Below, piece after piece: positions 1-7,870 of a DNA stretch of 38,113 bases. The notes beneath the pieces were generated by a model. That model was not told the DNA's origin. It did not search any database and saw only the letters and a list, made by a program, of their open reading frames with translations. The DNA is from a virus. The position numbers and the translations under genes were made by a program. The stretch covers positions 1-38,113 of IMG/VR virus record IMGVR_UViG_3300031823_000018; one strand, given 5' to 3'. Each line of letters opens with the position of its first letter. Position 1 is the stretch's first letter.

Positions 1-142
1 GCGCGATGGTCCAGCCATGCGACTTGGCCATCTCCAAGTCTTTGATATCGACCATGCCGCACAGGTCGCTGTCGAGCGGCCCATCGATCAAGCTGATCGT
101 GGCAAGGGGGTCGGGCGCGCGGACGCGGATTTTCATGGCCAT
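1..142 (-). CDS. Hypothetical phage protein, 3' part outside the window
   Basis: Open frame on the minus strand running off the left edge; about 47 residues are visible, beginning MAMKIRVRAPDPLATISLID. The start at 142 follows a GGAG four to ten bases upstream and overlaps the stop of the upstream capsid gene (stop 147-145), so it is probably co-transcribed with it. A second ATG at 136 is possible. I do not recognise the family. Its place directly after the capsid gene suggests a head-completion or decoration protein, but that is inference from gene order only. Confidence 0.6.
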   Translation of the reverse strand, partial: MAMKIRVRAPDPLATISLIDGPLDSDLCGMVDIKDLEMAKSHGWTIA

Positions 143-144
143 GA

Positions 145-1734
145 TCAAGCTCCAGTGATGTTGTTGATGATGCCGATAGCGAACGGGGTATGGACGGCCA
201 GCACTTCCTGGCTGTAGACCCCAAAGTAAATCGTGCGCTGAACGCGCGGCCAAACTTCCATGTATGTATCCATGCGCGCTGAGACGATGGCGGGAGATGG
301 CAACGCATTCGTTGTATACCAAATTGGTAACCGCTCCGCCCAGCCCAGCACAGTGCCCGGGGGCATGTAAGGGTGGGCCGCCACTTTGACCTTGCAGCCG
401 CCATCGGCGTTGTAAGGGTTGAACAGCCACGCGATGACACCTTGCGGAGTCACACTGACATCGACACTGGCGTCGCCCAACAGGGGAGCGGTCGACGATG
501 TCACGGCGATATTGGCCATTGCCCGCACCCCGCTGGTGCTGGCGTAAAGCACCGTTGGTGAGAGGAAGTTACTGAGCCACATCGTCTTGAACATGTTATC
601 GACCTCGGCAATGGCGCCGTCGTTGCCAACAGTCAGCCCTGCCCCACTGGCCAGTGTGTTGACGTAGGCGCCTGATCCAGATTTCAGCCCCCAAGTCAGC
701 AACCCATCGTATGCCAAGGCGGTATTGGTCGAGCAGTTGGCCGTGATGGCACTGGCCGATTGGGCACCAGCCGTGAGCGGCGCCGAGAAAGTGGCGCTAT
801 TGGCCCCGGTAATGGCCTGTAGGGTCTCGGCACCGGCCGCGCCCACATACCAGGCATAAGCACTGGCCCCAGGCAGGACAGGGGTCGTAGCGGTCAAATT
901 TTGACCCGAAGTCAGCGATTGCGTGGCGTTCAGGCTCTTGTTGCCCGAGCCCATGTTCAGGACGAAGGTTTGGCCGTCGTTGCCGGTGATGTTCAACGCC
1001 TGACTGACCCCGCCCGCCAGCGAGCTGTTGGCGTAGCCTTCGGCGGTCAGCCCGACCACAATCACCGAGTAGGTTGCCGTACCCAGCGTGCCGAGCGAGC
1101 CGGTCGCCGTCACCGTCGGCGCTGTCGGCACACCGATCGGTAGGGAGCGGTTGCCCCCCAACAGCGCCATCTCCTGCTTGGCGAACAAGCGCAGCATGGT
1201 GCGGAGCTGGATCAGCGCCGCTTCATCCTCGAAGCCATCGGCGGCGATCAGGGCTTCCTCGGTGACGCTGTCTTCCTCCCCCAAGGTGGCGAAATTGAGC
1301 GTGGTGGACGACGTGCTGTAGCTCATGCTGGCGGCGCGCCGGCCTTCCGGCACCCAGCCGATCGCGGCCGGCCCCGAGCCGGTGGTCGAGTTGACCGTCT
1401 TGAAATAGTAGGCGTCGCCGGGGAATTGGGTCTGAATGCGGCGGACCGAATTGCGGATGGGAGTCACTGTCGGGAAGATGTTCAACGCCGGCGCCCGCAG
1501 GTCATAGTAGGCCAGGCCGGCGGCCATGGTGACATTCTTGCGCAAAGGCGCCTCGGCCAGGTCGATCGGCGCGATCGGGCGCTTACCGGCCTGCTTGAAC
1601 GCATCGAGAGTGGCGGCGGCGCGCTCGCGGGTCATGAAGCCGCGCCGGTGGGGATCTGGCGGCCCCATGCCATTGATGGCATCGCACACCACATCAATGA
1701 CCGAGTCACGGGGCAGTGGCACGGAATTGTACAT
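145..1734 (-). CDS. Major-capsid-type protein, paralogue 1 (529 aa)
   Basis: Likely capsid subunit, assembled with the portal and prohead protease encoded to the right. The N-terminal part carries the block RKNVTMAAGLAYYDLRAPAL, shared almost unchanged with the 545-aa paralogue at 2659-4296. The two proteins also match in the segments around WVPEG.R.ASMSY and EEDS.xEEA, and in the C-terminus YSQEVLAVxxPFAIGI.NNI. Residues about 195-330 are a Thr/Ser/Gly/Ala-rich beta domain of Ig-like character, probably an insertion that projects from the capsid surface. The start at 1734 has a good GAGGAG site nine bases upstream. Copy A of the intergenic element lies immediately 5'. The capsid call rests on size, paralogy and position next to the protease/scaffold gene; no HK97 signature was verified. 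Confidence 0.75.
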   Translation of the reverse strand: MYNSVPLPRDSVIDVVCDAINGMGPPDPHRRGFMTRERAAATLDAFKQAGKRPIAPIDLAEAPLRKNVTMAAGLAYYDLRAPALNIFPTVTPIRNSVRRIQTQFPGDAYYFKTVNSTTGSGPAAIGWVPEGRRAASMSYSTSSTTLNFATLGEEDSVTEEALIAADGFEDEAALIQLRTMLRLFAKQEMALLGGNRSLPIGVPTAPTVTATGSLGTLGTATYSVIVVGLTAEGYANSSLAGGVSQALNITGNDGQTFVLNMGSGNKSLNATQSLTSGQNLTATTPVLPGASAYAWYVGAAGAETLQAITGANSATFSAPLTAGAQSASAITANCSTNTALAYDGLLTWGLKSGSGAYVNTLASGAGLTVGNDGAIAEVDNMFKTMWLSNFLSPTVLYASTSGVRAMANIAVTSSTAPLLGDASVDVSVTPQGVIAWLFNPYNADGGCKVKVAAHPYMPPGTVLGWAERLPIWYTTNALPSPAIVSARMDTYMEVWPRVQRTIYFGVYSQEVLAVHTPFAIGIINNITGA

Positions 1735-1752
1735 GCGCTGAGACTCCTCGTG

Positions 1753-1845
1753 CGTATAGTATAAATGCCGGCAGTGATGTCGGTAGCGGGAGCGGCCATC
1801 AATCAGCTGAAACCCAGATCACCCGTGCCGCCCCCGCACTTCCTC
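1753..1845. repeat. Structured intergenic element, copy A
   Basis: First of four copies (others at 2335, 17256 and 32977). Read on the plus strand it contains a TATA-like tract (CGTATAG at 1753-1759) and a short hairpin, 1768-1773 with 1778-1783. Then comes a long hairpin whose arms are 1786-1796 and 1827-1837 (GCGGGAGCGGC with GCCGCCCCCGC, one A.C mismatch), closing a loop of exactly 30 nt that contains TGAAACCCA. It fills the divergent gap between the capsid gene (minus strand) and the 70-aa gene (plus strand), so its active strand cannot be decided from position. The minus strand read-out places TATACT/CTATACG 5' of the capsid gene. Confidence 0.8.
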
Positions 1846-1864
1846 ACACCACTAGGAGACGCCA

Positions 1865-2077
1865 ATGCCAACCATCAAAGTCCAACTGCCGCTGGTCAGC
1901 AGTGACCCCAACGCTTTGCCCTTGGTCTACGCGCGCGGGCGCGAGAACATGACCGAGCAGGAAATCCCCACCGCCGCCTATGTAGCCCTGAAAGGCAAAG
2001 TGAAGGGCTACTTCAAAGGCGAGTGGCTGCGCGGCACCTGGCGCATCGGCGCGCCCGTGGCTGACGAGCCGTGGTGA
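1865..2077 (+). CDS. Small conserved-looking phage protein (70 aa)
   Basis: One of the few rightward genes in the structural region. The start at 1865 is supported by AGGAG eight bases upstream. The protein begins MPTIKVQLPLVSSDPNALPL and ends with a basic/aromatic segment KGKVKGYFKGEWLRGTWRIG. The ending resembles, loosely, the FRIGEPVP segment of the 108-aa protein at 16841-17167, which also follows a copy of the intergenic element; a common fold is possible but unproven. Its stop codon abuts the stop of the convergent membrane-protein gene with no gap. No function recognised. Confidence 0.7.
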   Translation: MPTIKVQLPLVSSDPNALPLVYARGRENMTEQEIPTAAYVALKGKVKGYFKGEWLRGTWRIGAPVADEPW

Positions 2078-2281
2078 TCAGCGCAGCAAGGGCGCGTGCC
2101 AGCCCATGCTCATGCCGGTGAGCGGCAAGAACATATCGAGGATCACCAGCAGCAGGATCAGCAGGAACACCACAAGAATTATTTGTTTGAAGGGCTGCGG
2201 GATCGGCAGCAAATTGAGAATATACCAAACCACCCCTGCCACAAGACACAAGACCAACAAATAAATTAAAAGACCGATCAT
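2078..2281 (-). CDS. Small hydrophobic membrane protein (67 aa)
   Basis: Two predicted membrane helices make up most of the protein: about residues 2-20 (IGLLIYLLVLCLVAGVVWYI) and about 28-50 (IILVVFLLILLLVILDMFL). A short C-terminal tail follows. The pattern resembles the small two-helix membrane proteins (Thr1/DUF-type or holin-like) often found in phages, but nothing identifies it as a holin. The start at 2281 has GGGAG upstream; a longer upstream reading (from 2317) lacks a better ribosome site. Copy B of the intergenic element lies 54 bases 5' on the same strand. Confidence 0.7.
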   Translation of the reverse strand: MIGLLIYLLVLCLVAGVVWYILNLLPIPQPFKQIILVVFLLILLLVILDMFLPLTGMSMGWHAPLLR

Positions 2282-2334
2282 AGCATGAACTCCCGCTGAG
2301 TGCGCCGTGAGCGTCACGGCCCGCCGGGCCTTGT

Positions 2335-2427
2335 CGTATAGTACTGATACCGGCAGCGATGCCGGTAGCGGGGGCGGCCACGCGCCGGTTGAAACCCATT
2401 AGTGAGCTGCCGCCCCCGCGCCTTCCA
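2335..2427. repeat. Structured intergenic element, copy B
   Basis: Closest relative of copy A. CGTATAG lies at 2335-2341. The small hairpin is perfect here (2349-2355 with 2360-2366, loop GCGA). The large stem is a perfect 11-bp duplex, 2368-2378 with 2409-2419; the A.C mismatch of copy A is a G-C pair here. The loop is again exactly 30 nt and carries TGAAACCCA. It lies between the end of the second capsid gene and the 67-aa membrane-protein gene. Neither strand shows a T-run after the stem, so it is not a standard intrinsic terminator. Confidence 0.8.
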
Positions 2428-2472
2428 CACACCAAAGGGCTGCGACCGGCGCCCACCAAGTTTCGATTGTCT

Positions 2473-2577
2473 ATGACCATGCACGGGCCAAATCAGGATT
2501 GGGAGACCATCGACACCCCCAACCTCCTGCATGCTTTGGAATGGCGCAAACGCTTGCGGACGCGCGGATATCGATAG
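2473..2577 (+). CDS. Possible 34-aa peptide
   Basis: Rightward short frame downstream of element copy B, encoding MTMHGPNQDWETIDTPNLLH and a basic C-terminus (WRKRLRTRGYR). Composition looks protein-like, and its position relative to copy B mirrors that of the 70-aa gene relative to copy A. There is no convincing ribosome binding site in front of either ATG, so this is a weak call. Confidence 0.3.
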   Translation: MTMHGPNQDWETIDTPNLLHALEWRKRLRTRGYR

Positions 2578-2585
2578 GTTGTTGC

Positions 2586-2631
2586 AAAAAAAGACAAGTC
2601 GGCAGCTCCAGAGGAGCCAAAGCCCCTCTGG
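2586..2631 (-). terminator. Candidate terminator after the second capsid gene
   Basis: Read on the minus strand, 28 bases after the capsid stop, a hairpin CCAGAGG...CCTCTGG (2631-2625 with 2614-2608) is followed by a run of seven T residues (complement of 2592-2586). The T-run starts about 15 bases after the stem, farther than in a textbook intrinsic terminator. Position at the end of a highly expressed gene makes termination or mRNA 3'-end protection plausible. Confidence 0.45.
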
Positions 2632-2658
2632 ATTCGTAGCAACCGCCGTCGTCAGGCG

Positions 2659-4296
2659 TTAGCTGTTCGAGATATTGTTCAAGATCCCGATCGCAAACGG
2701 GGCATACACCGCCAGGACTTCCTGACTGTAAATCCCGTAGTATTGCGACCGCGAGACCTTAGGCCACACCTCGGCATAGTAGTCTTGTCGGGTTTGTACC
2801 GCGGCCACTTCCGGCACCGCGTTCGACACATACCAAGGCGGCAGATTCTCAGCCCAGGTCAAGATCGTGCCTGGCGCCAAGTTCGGGTGGATGTTGATCG
2901 GGATGCGCACCCCGCCATCCGGGGTGAACGGATTGTAGTAGAAGGCGACCACCCCTGCCGCAGTGGCGCGATATTCGACGCCGCCGGCGGCATCCGTCTC
3001 GGTCACGAAGCGCAGCAACGGGCTGCTGGCGCCATTCATCACGCGCTTAGTCAGGTTCAGCAATTCCTGACTGTTCACGTACATCACCGTGGGCGAGATC
3101 AGACTTTTGTTCCACATAGCCTGGAACATCGTGTCGATCTCGTTGACTGACCCCATACCCGAGCTGGTCAGCGGGGTGCCGACGCCAACTGGGCCCGTGG
3201 CGAAGGTATTGACGTAAGCACCACTGGTAGTCAGGAACCCCCAGGTGAGCAAACCGTCAAAGGCGTAATTGGTATTGGTCGAGCAGTTGGCCGTGATGGC
3301 ACTGGCCGATTGGTTTGTGGTGGTCAGAGCCGAGGTAAAGGTGACGCTGTTCAGCGTGGTGATGGTTTGCAGCGTCTCCGAGCCCGCCGGCGTGCTCGCA
3401 TACCAAGCGTAGGCCACCGCGCCGTTGACCGCGGGCACGGAGAGCGTCAGGTTTTGCGTGCTGGTCACGATCTGAGTCTGCGCAGCCGACTTGTTCGACG
3501 ACCCGCCATTGACCACATAGGTCTTGCCGTCGTTGCCGGTGACTGTCAGCGCCGCGGCCACACCGTTCGCCACTGACGAGTTCAAGAACCCTTCCTGGGT
3601 CAACGCCACCACATAGGCCGAGTAGGTGCCTGCCGCCACCGTGCTGGTGGTGCCACCGGCACCGGTGACAATAGTGCCGGGTGTGGCCAAGGCCAGCGAA
3701 CGATCGCCGCCCAGCAGGCCCGCCTCTTCTTTGATGAAGGTGCGCAGGAGCAGGCGGAGCTGCACCAAAGCGTCTTCATCCTCGAAGCCCTCGGCAGCAA
3801 AGCGCGCCTCCTCGGACAGACTGTCTTCCTCGCCGATGGTCATGTAACTCAGCGAGTTGTTGGTGGTGACATAGCTCATGCTGGCCGAGCGTTGGCCCTC
3901 AGGCACCCACCCCATGAACGGCTGACCGGAGCCGACCGTGCTGGTGATGGTTTTCCAGTGCGCGCTGTCACCCGGATGCTGCCGTTGCAGACGCGGCAGG
4001 GTGTTGCGCAGCGGCGTCACCGTGGGGAACAGATTCAACGCCGGCGCCCGCAGATCGTAGTAGGTCAGGCCGGAGCTGATGGTGACATTCTTTTTCAATG
4101 TCTCATCGTTCAGCTCGCCCGGAGACATCGGGTTGCCGAAGGCGACCTTGAAAAAGTCGAGGGTTTGCTCAGCCTGATCATGGCTGAGAAACCGGGCACG
4201 GCTGGGCTTGTCGCTGTCAGTACCGTTGATCGCCATCATCAATTTGGCAATCGCCGGCTCCCGCGACTTCTGCACGGGGGCAAGTTTGTTTTCCAC
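2659..4296 (-). CDS. Major-capsid-type protein, paralogue 2 (545 aa)
   Basis: Full-length paralogue of the 529-aa protein at 145-1734. It has the same block order: KKNVTISSGLTYYDLRAPAL, the WVPEGQRSASMSY segment, EEDSLSEEA, a Ser/Thr/Gly-rich beta domain (about residues 205-335), and the ending YSQEVLAVYAPFAIGILNNI. It lies directly downstream of the prohead protease/scaffold gene, the usual place of the major capsid gene, so this copy is the more likely principal subunit. I chose the GTG at 4296 because AGAGGAG sits eight bases upstream; the GTG at 4305 overlaps that site. Having two full-length capsid paralogues is unusual. Possible roles are a hexamer/pentamer division of labour, as in T4 gp23/gp24, or a decoration subunit. 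Confidence 0.8.
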   Translation of the reverse strand: MENKLAPVQKSREPAIAKLMMAINGTDSDKPSRARFLSHDQAEQTLDFFKVAFGNPMSPGELNDETLKKNVTISSGLTYYDLRAPALNLFPTVTPLRNTLPRLQRQHPGDSAHWKTITSTVGSGQPFMGWVPEGQRSASMSYVTTNNSLSYMTIGEEDSLSEEARFAAEGFEDEDALVQLRLLLRTFIKEEAGLLGGDRSLALATPGTIVTGAGGTTSTVAAGTYSAYVVALTQEGFLNSSVANGVAAALTVTGNDGKTYVVNGGSSNKSAAQTQIVTSTQNLTLSVPAVNGAVAYAWYASTPAGSETLQTITTLNSVTFTSALTTTNQSASAITANCSTNTNYAFDGLLTWGFLTTSGAYVNTFATGPVGVGTPLTSSGMGSVNEIDTMFQAMWNKSLISPTVMYVNSQELLNLTKRVMNGASSPLLRFVTETDAAGGVEYRATAAGVVAFYYNPFTPDGGVRIPINIHPNLAPGTILTWAENLPPWYVSNAVPEVAAVQTRQDYYAEVWPKVSRSQYYGIYSQEVLAVYAPFAIGILNNISNS

Positions 4297-4340
4297 GAAG
4301 AGCACTCCTCTACGGCAGTTGCGACGAAAGGGGAAAAGCC

Positions 4341-7300
4341 TTAGGGCCTACGCGTACGGGCCGCGTTGGCCAGTGCTTCCGCGCGCTGCTTGCCCGCAGG
4401 GATCGCGAGGAAACGATCAACGACCGAGTTGCCGGTCGTCTTGATGCCGGGGCCACCCCCGAGCTTAGAAAGGTCAACCGAATTGAGACTGTCGGCCTCC
4501 TTGGTCGTCGAATACCCCTCGGGTAGTCCGACCCGCGGCGGTGGCAACGGCTCCGCTTCCACCTTGGCCAGCCGCTCTTGCAGCATTTTGTTCTCGGCCT
4601 GCGCCGAGAGGCTACGCGCATTACTATCCAGTACCATCTTGGTCAGCGCAGCCATCTGGCCGGAGACTGTTTTGAACGCCTTGATCGCTTCGGCACGCTC
4701 CTCATCGGCGCGCTTTGCGGCTTCTGTGCCGGCGCCCACCTCGACCTGAGTTTCCTGGTTGGGGTCGGGCTTGGCGTAATTGGCGGCCAAGGCACTGGAG
4801 CCAGGGGCGTCGACGGCTTTTTGTGCGTGATCCTTCTGCGCTTTCATCGCCCACTTGGCGATGCGGTCGGCCAAGGTGCTGCGCAAATGACGATCGATGT
4901 CAGGCACGCCTTTGGCCATGGCGGTCGAATGCAACGCTTGCCCCACCGCGGTCATCCAGGAAGGGCCATCGGCTGATGTGCCAACCGACCCCATGACCTG
5001 TTTAAACAAAACATTCGTATTCAGCATGAGCGCCTGGTCGGCCACGATCTTTTGCAGCGCTGCGATGTTGTCTTTGATCGCTTGCGCAGTGCCTTCCGCT
5101 TTAGCCAGCGCGCCGGCCGTCCCATCGCTGCGCAAGGCACGAAGACCGTGCAAGGCCAGCGCGGCGGTGCGCAAAGAGATGACACGCGTGGTCATCTTGT
5201 CGAGGCCGTCGTCCTCGCACTCGTCTTTGCAATCCTGCACATCTTGCGCGTCTTGGTCGGCCTGATCCTGCGCATCTTGAGCATCCTCGTCTGCCTGATC
5301 CTGCGCGTCTGAATCAGACTCATCGCTCTTGTAGGTCTTGGCTGCCTTCGCAGCCGCGTCCTTAGCGTCATCCTTGCTGTCGAACGGCTCCTTGGCACCA
5401 GAGAAGGACGGCTTTTTGTCGCCATCGTCCTTGGCGTCGGCGGCCTTGGCTGCGCCTTCCTTCATCGCGCCTTCCTTGGCGTAGGCGGCCTTGGCAGCAG
5501 CCTCTTTATCGTCACTCATCCAATCATCAGGCAGTTCGTCCGATGCACCGAGATCCTTGGCGCGCGCCTTGATATGAGCCTTGGCCTTGGCCGGATCTTT
5601 GGCCCGGCCGATCGCGCGGACGGCGTTGCTCAAATCGTCCTTATTCTCAATCGGGAATGATCCATCAGGCAACGCATGGCCTTTGTCTGCCATGGCTTGC
5701 CGCTCCTTATCGGTAAAATCCCGCTTGCCGAAGTAAATGCCGTTCTTGTCCAGCACGCCATCCCGGAATCGGGCCAACTGCTTGGCGGACTTGACCAACT
5801 CCTTGGTCGGCTTGTCGAGGCCTGTGTCGGTCAACACCCCCGGCACGTCGAGGTTGGGGCGGGTGCGGTCAGGATCGCCGGCCTTCGGGTCAGTGCGCTT
5901 GTCGGCCGCCATGTCGGTCAACCGCTCGCAGATGATGCCCAGGGCCTTGCTGAGACTGGTCCCAGTCTGACTGAACCCCTTGAGACTGGCGGAGAAGGCT
6001 TTAACCGCATCTTCGTCGCAGGTCTTACCCTCGGCCATAGTCTTGGCCGCCTTATCACAGGCTTCGACCATCTCGTCGGCCGACTTTTTCGCCTTGGCCG
6101 CCACTTCGGCGCATTCCTTGGGATCGGCCATCTTGGCCATCGCCTTCGACGTGTTGCAGATCGAATCCTCGTTAGCCCCATGTGCCGAGGCACCAGGATC
6201 GGGTTTGAAGGCGTCCGCCACCATGGCCTGATAGCTTTGCGCCGCGCGGGCGTGCGCCGCCGCCACTGTGGCATGCGCCGCCATCTCGGCGAAGCCATGC
6301 TTGGCCTTATCCGGGGCGCCATCGGCCAGGGCCGCGGCGCTGGTCGCATGCGCTTGAATGGTCGCCGCAATCTCGGCAATCGCCAGCGCCGAGGCGTTCT
6401 GCCCCTGCAAGCATGACGACTGCGCTTTGGCAAAAGGAGTCAAAGCAGGGGCATCAGTCAGAATCGCCTTGTGCAGCGCTTCCATCTGCGCCTGTGCGTC
6501 GGCCATCGCGGCCTGAACCGAACCATCCATCACATCCTCCGTGGGGTTTCCAAGACGTTCGTACGTGCGCGCGATGCGCTCATGATAGGCAGCGGAGCCG
6601 CCACCCAGTTTCGCCAAATTCTCATGCAATTTGTAGGCAACGATATCGTCGGTGGTCCCGGCCAAGCGGGCCGCCTCGGTATGCCTTTGCTCGTCAAGCC
6701 GATGCTGCGCAGCAGCGTCAAAGTGCTGCTTGGCCATGGCTTGAGCCAATTCCTGGGTCTCGCCAATCAAGGGATAGCCGCCGGTTTCCTGGCGTGCGCG
6801 CAACAGCAGCGCGCGGCCTTCCATGCACGCCTGAGCATCGGCCTTGACCGCGTGCTGGTGACCCGGCACGCCGCACGCCCAAACCTGTGAGGGCTGGACC
6901 CGCAACTGACCGTCCGGGGCGCGCTTAACCAAGTCGAATTTCGCATCGGGGTTGGACGGACGATCGACCAGCGAGATTTCGTGCAAGGCGATCCCGGTGA
7001 TGATCGAGCGGTCGGCAGGGTCGCGCTTGGTGATCTTGCCGCCGACCGAAAAGCCCCGGTACACCTTGGCCTTGACCTTACGCCAGGCTTGGTCATCCAC
7101 CACCTGTGCGCCGAAGTAGAGCCCATTTTCGTCGAGCGTCGCCGCAATACCGACCCCAGCCGCGCTAGGCTGGTGCATCTCGCGCACGGTGGGGAACGAC
7201 AAATAGGCGGGCAAGGCCGCCTTCAGGGCATCAATCGACATAATCTCGCCCTGCGCGTCGCGCGTAGGCGTGGAGGCATACCCAAAGACTTGGCGGGCCT

Positions 7301-7349
7301 CCTCATCGATTTTACAAAAGTCGGCAAACAATTGGATGTCATCGGACAT
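4341..7349 (-). CDS. Prohead protease fused to a very long scaffold-like protein (1002 aa)
   Basis: Residues 1-145 match the phage prohead serine protease (XkdF/HK97-gp4-like) pattern: QVFGYASTPTRDAQGEIMS, YRGFSVGG, ALHEISLVDRPSNPDAKF. The remainder is Ala/Lys/Asp-rich and largely helical. About residues 543-610 form a small domain (DFTDKERQAMADKGHALPDG to SDELPDDW) seen in other phage head proteins. About 680-720 is a repetitive acidic tract of DAQDQAD-type units ending in a Cys pair. The C-terminal 250 residues look like coiled-coil scaffold. Family proteases are usually 200-300 aa, so this is an unusually large protease-scaffold fusion. The start at 7349 has GGAGG six bases upstream. It presumably cleaves and organises the two capsid paralogues just downstream. 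Confidence 0.8.
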   Translation of the reverse strand: MSDDIQLFADFCKIDEEARQVFGYASTPTRDAQGEIMSIDALKAALPAYLSFPTVREMHQPSAAGVGIAATLDENGLYFGAQVVDDQAWRKVKAKVYRGFSVGGKITKRDPADRSIITGIALHEISLVDRPSNPDAKFDLVKRAPDGQLRVQPSQVWACGVPGHQHAVKADAQACMEGRALLLRARQETGGYPLIGETQELAQAMAKQHFDAAAQHRLDEQRHTEAARLAGTTDDIVAYKLHENLAKLGGGSAAYHERIARTYERLGNPTEDVMDGSVQAAMADAQAQMEALHKAILTDAPALTPFAKAQSSCLQGQNASALAIAEIAATIQAHATSAAALADGAPDKAKHGFAEMAAHATVAAAHARAAQSYQAMVADAFKPDPGASAHGANEDSICNTSKAMAKMADPKECAEVAAKAKKSADEMVEACDKAAKTMAEGKTCDEDAVKAFSASLKGFSQTGTSLSKALGIICERLTDMAADKRTDPKAGDPDRTRPNLDVPGVLTDTGLDKPTKELVKSAKQLARFRDGVLDKNGIYFGKRDFTDKERQAMADKGHALPDGSFPIENKDDLSNAVRAIGRAKDPAKAKAHIKARAKDLGASDELPDDWMSDDKEAAAKAAYAKEGAMKEGAAKAADAKDDGDKKPSFSGAKEPFDSKDDAKDAAAKAAKTYKSDESDSDAQDQADEDAQDAQDQADQDAQDVQDCKDECEDDGLDKMTTRVISLRTAALALHGLRALRSDGTAGALAKAEGTAQAIKDNIAALQKIVADQALMLNTNVLFKQVMGSVGTSADGPSWMTAVGQALHSTAMAKGVPDIDRHLRSTLADRIAKWAMKAQKDHAQKAVDAPGSSALAANYAKPDPNQETQVEVGAGTEAAKRADEERAEAIKAFKTVSGQMAALTKMVLDSNARSLSAQAENKMLQERLAKVEAEPLPPPRVGLPEGYSTTKEADSLNSVDLSKLGGGPGIKTTGNSVVDRFLAIPAGKQRAEALANAARTRRP

Positions 7350-7365
7350 CACGGCCTCCACAAAA

Positions 7366-7372
7366 CGTATAG
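7366..7372 (-). promoter_or_regulatory. CTATACG motif 5' of the protease/scaffold gene
   Basis: The minus strand reads TTCTATACG 16 bases before the start codon. The same heptamer lies 5' of the first capsid gene, the 67-aa membrane-protein gene and the TerL operon. All four occurrences of this heptamer that I found on the minus strand precede leftward genes. It could be the -10 region of a phage-specific or host promoter; no matching -35 hexamer is evident. Confidence 0.35.
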
Positions 7373-7402
7373 AAGGGCAGGCCAGTCATGAAAGGGCAGC
7401 CG

Positions 7403-7675
7403 ATGTCGGATGGAACCGAAGACCGCACCAAAGCCGAGCAACAGCGCGCCATGAGCTTCCACTGGTTGACCCAATGCCTGGGGTCGATCCCGGCCGAGCA
7501 AGAACTTGATGCGACGTTGAGCGCAGTCGGTGCCATGGTGGGCCATGTCGCATTCGGCACCACCTCGCCATTCGAGGCGGTCGTCCGGGTGCAAGACATC
7601 GCCTGCCAGATGATCAACAAACTGGCTGCGCGGCTGCCCTCCTCACCCAAAGGAGATGATGCCAATGCCGGATGA
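7403..7675 (+). CDS. Hypothetical protein, first gene of a rightward cassette (90 aa)
   Basis: Begins MSDGTEDRTKAEQQRAMSFH; mostly helical and soluble, no recognised domain. An AAGGG six bases upstream supports the start at 7403; an upstream in-frame ATG at 7388 is an alternative. Its 3' end overlaps the next start, so the three rightward genes from here to 8275 form an operon that divides the leftward structural genes. The role is unknown. Confidence 0.65.
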   Translation: MSDGTEDRTKAEQQRAMSFHWLTQCLGSIPAEQELDATLSAVGAMVGHVAFGTTSPFEAVVRVQDIACQMINKLAARLPSSPKGDDANAG

Positions 7676-7859
7676 TGCAACACCCGCATGGGCGCGCGAG
7701 GTGTTGGCCGATGCGCTGCAATCGATCCGGCTCACTCAATGGGAGGAACACTTCGCCGCGGACCTGTCAGAAAGACTCGATAGCGGTCAGAATTTTCAGC
7801 TCAGCGACAAGCAGATCGAGGTGATCCGCCGCATCGAGAGCAAAATTTACGGCACCTAA
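7665..7859 (+). CDS. Hypothetical protein (64 aa), second gene of the rightward cassette
   Basis: Starts at 7665 behind a strong AAAGGAG, inside the end of the preceding gene. The protein is acidic and helical, with the segment QLSDKQIEVIRRIESKIYG near its C-terminus. I do not recognise the family. Tight overlap with its neighbours indicates translational coupling. Two ATG codons at 7656 and 7659 overlap the ribosome binding site and are less likely starts. Confidence 0.65.
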   Translation: MPDDATPAWAREVLADALQSIRLTQWEEHFAADLSERLDSGQNFQLSDKQIEVIRRIESKIYGT

Positions 7860-7870
7860 AGGAGGGCACC

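Noticed and set aside
5676-6416. Long rightward frame antisense to the scaffold region
   Set aside because: A shadow of the Ala-rich, GC-biased scaffold gene; no ribosome site and no protein-like motif.
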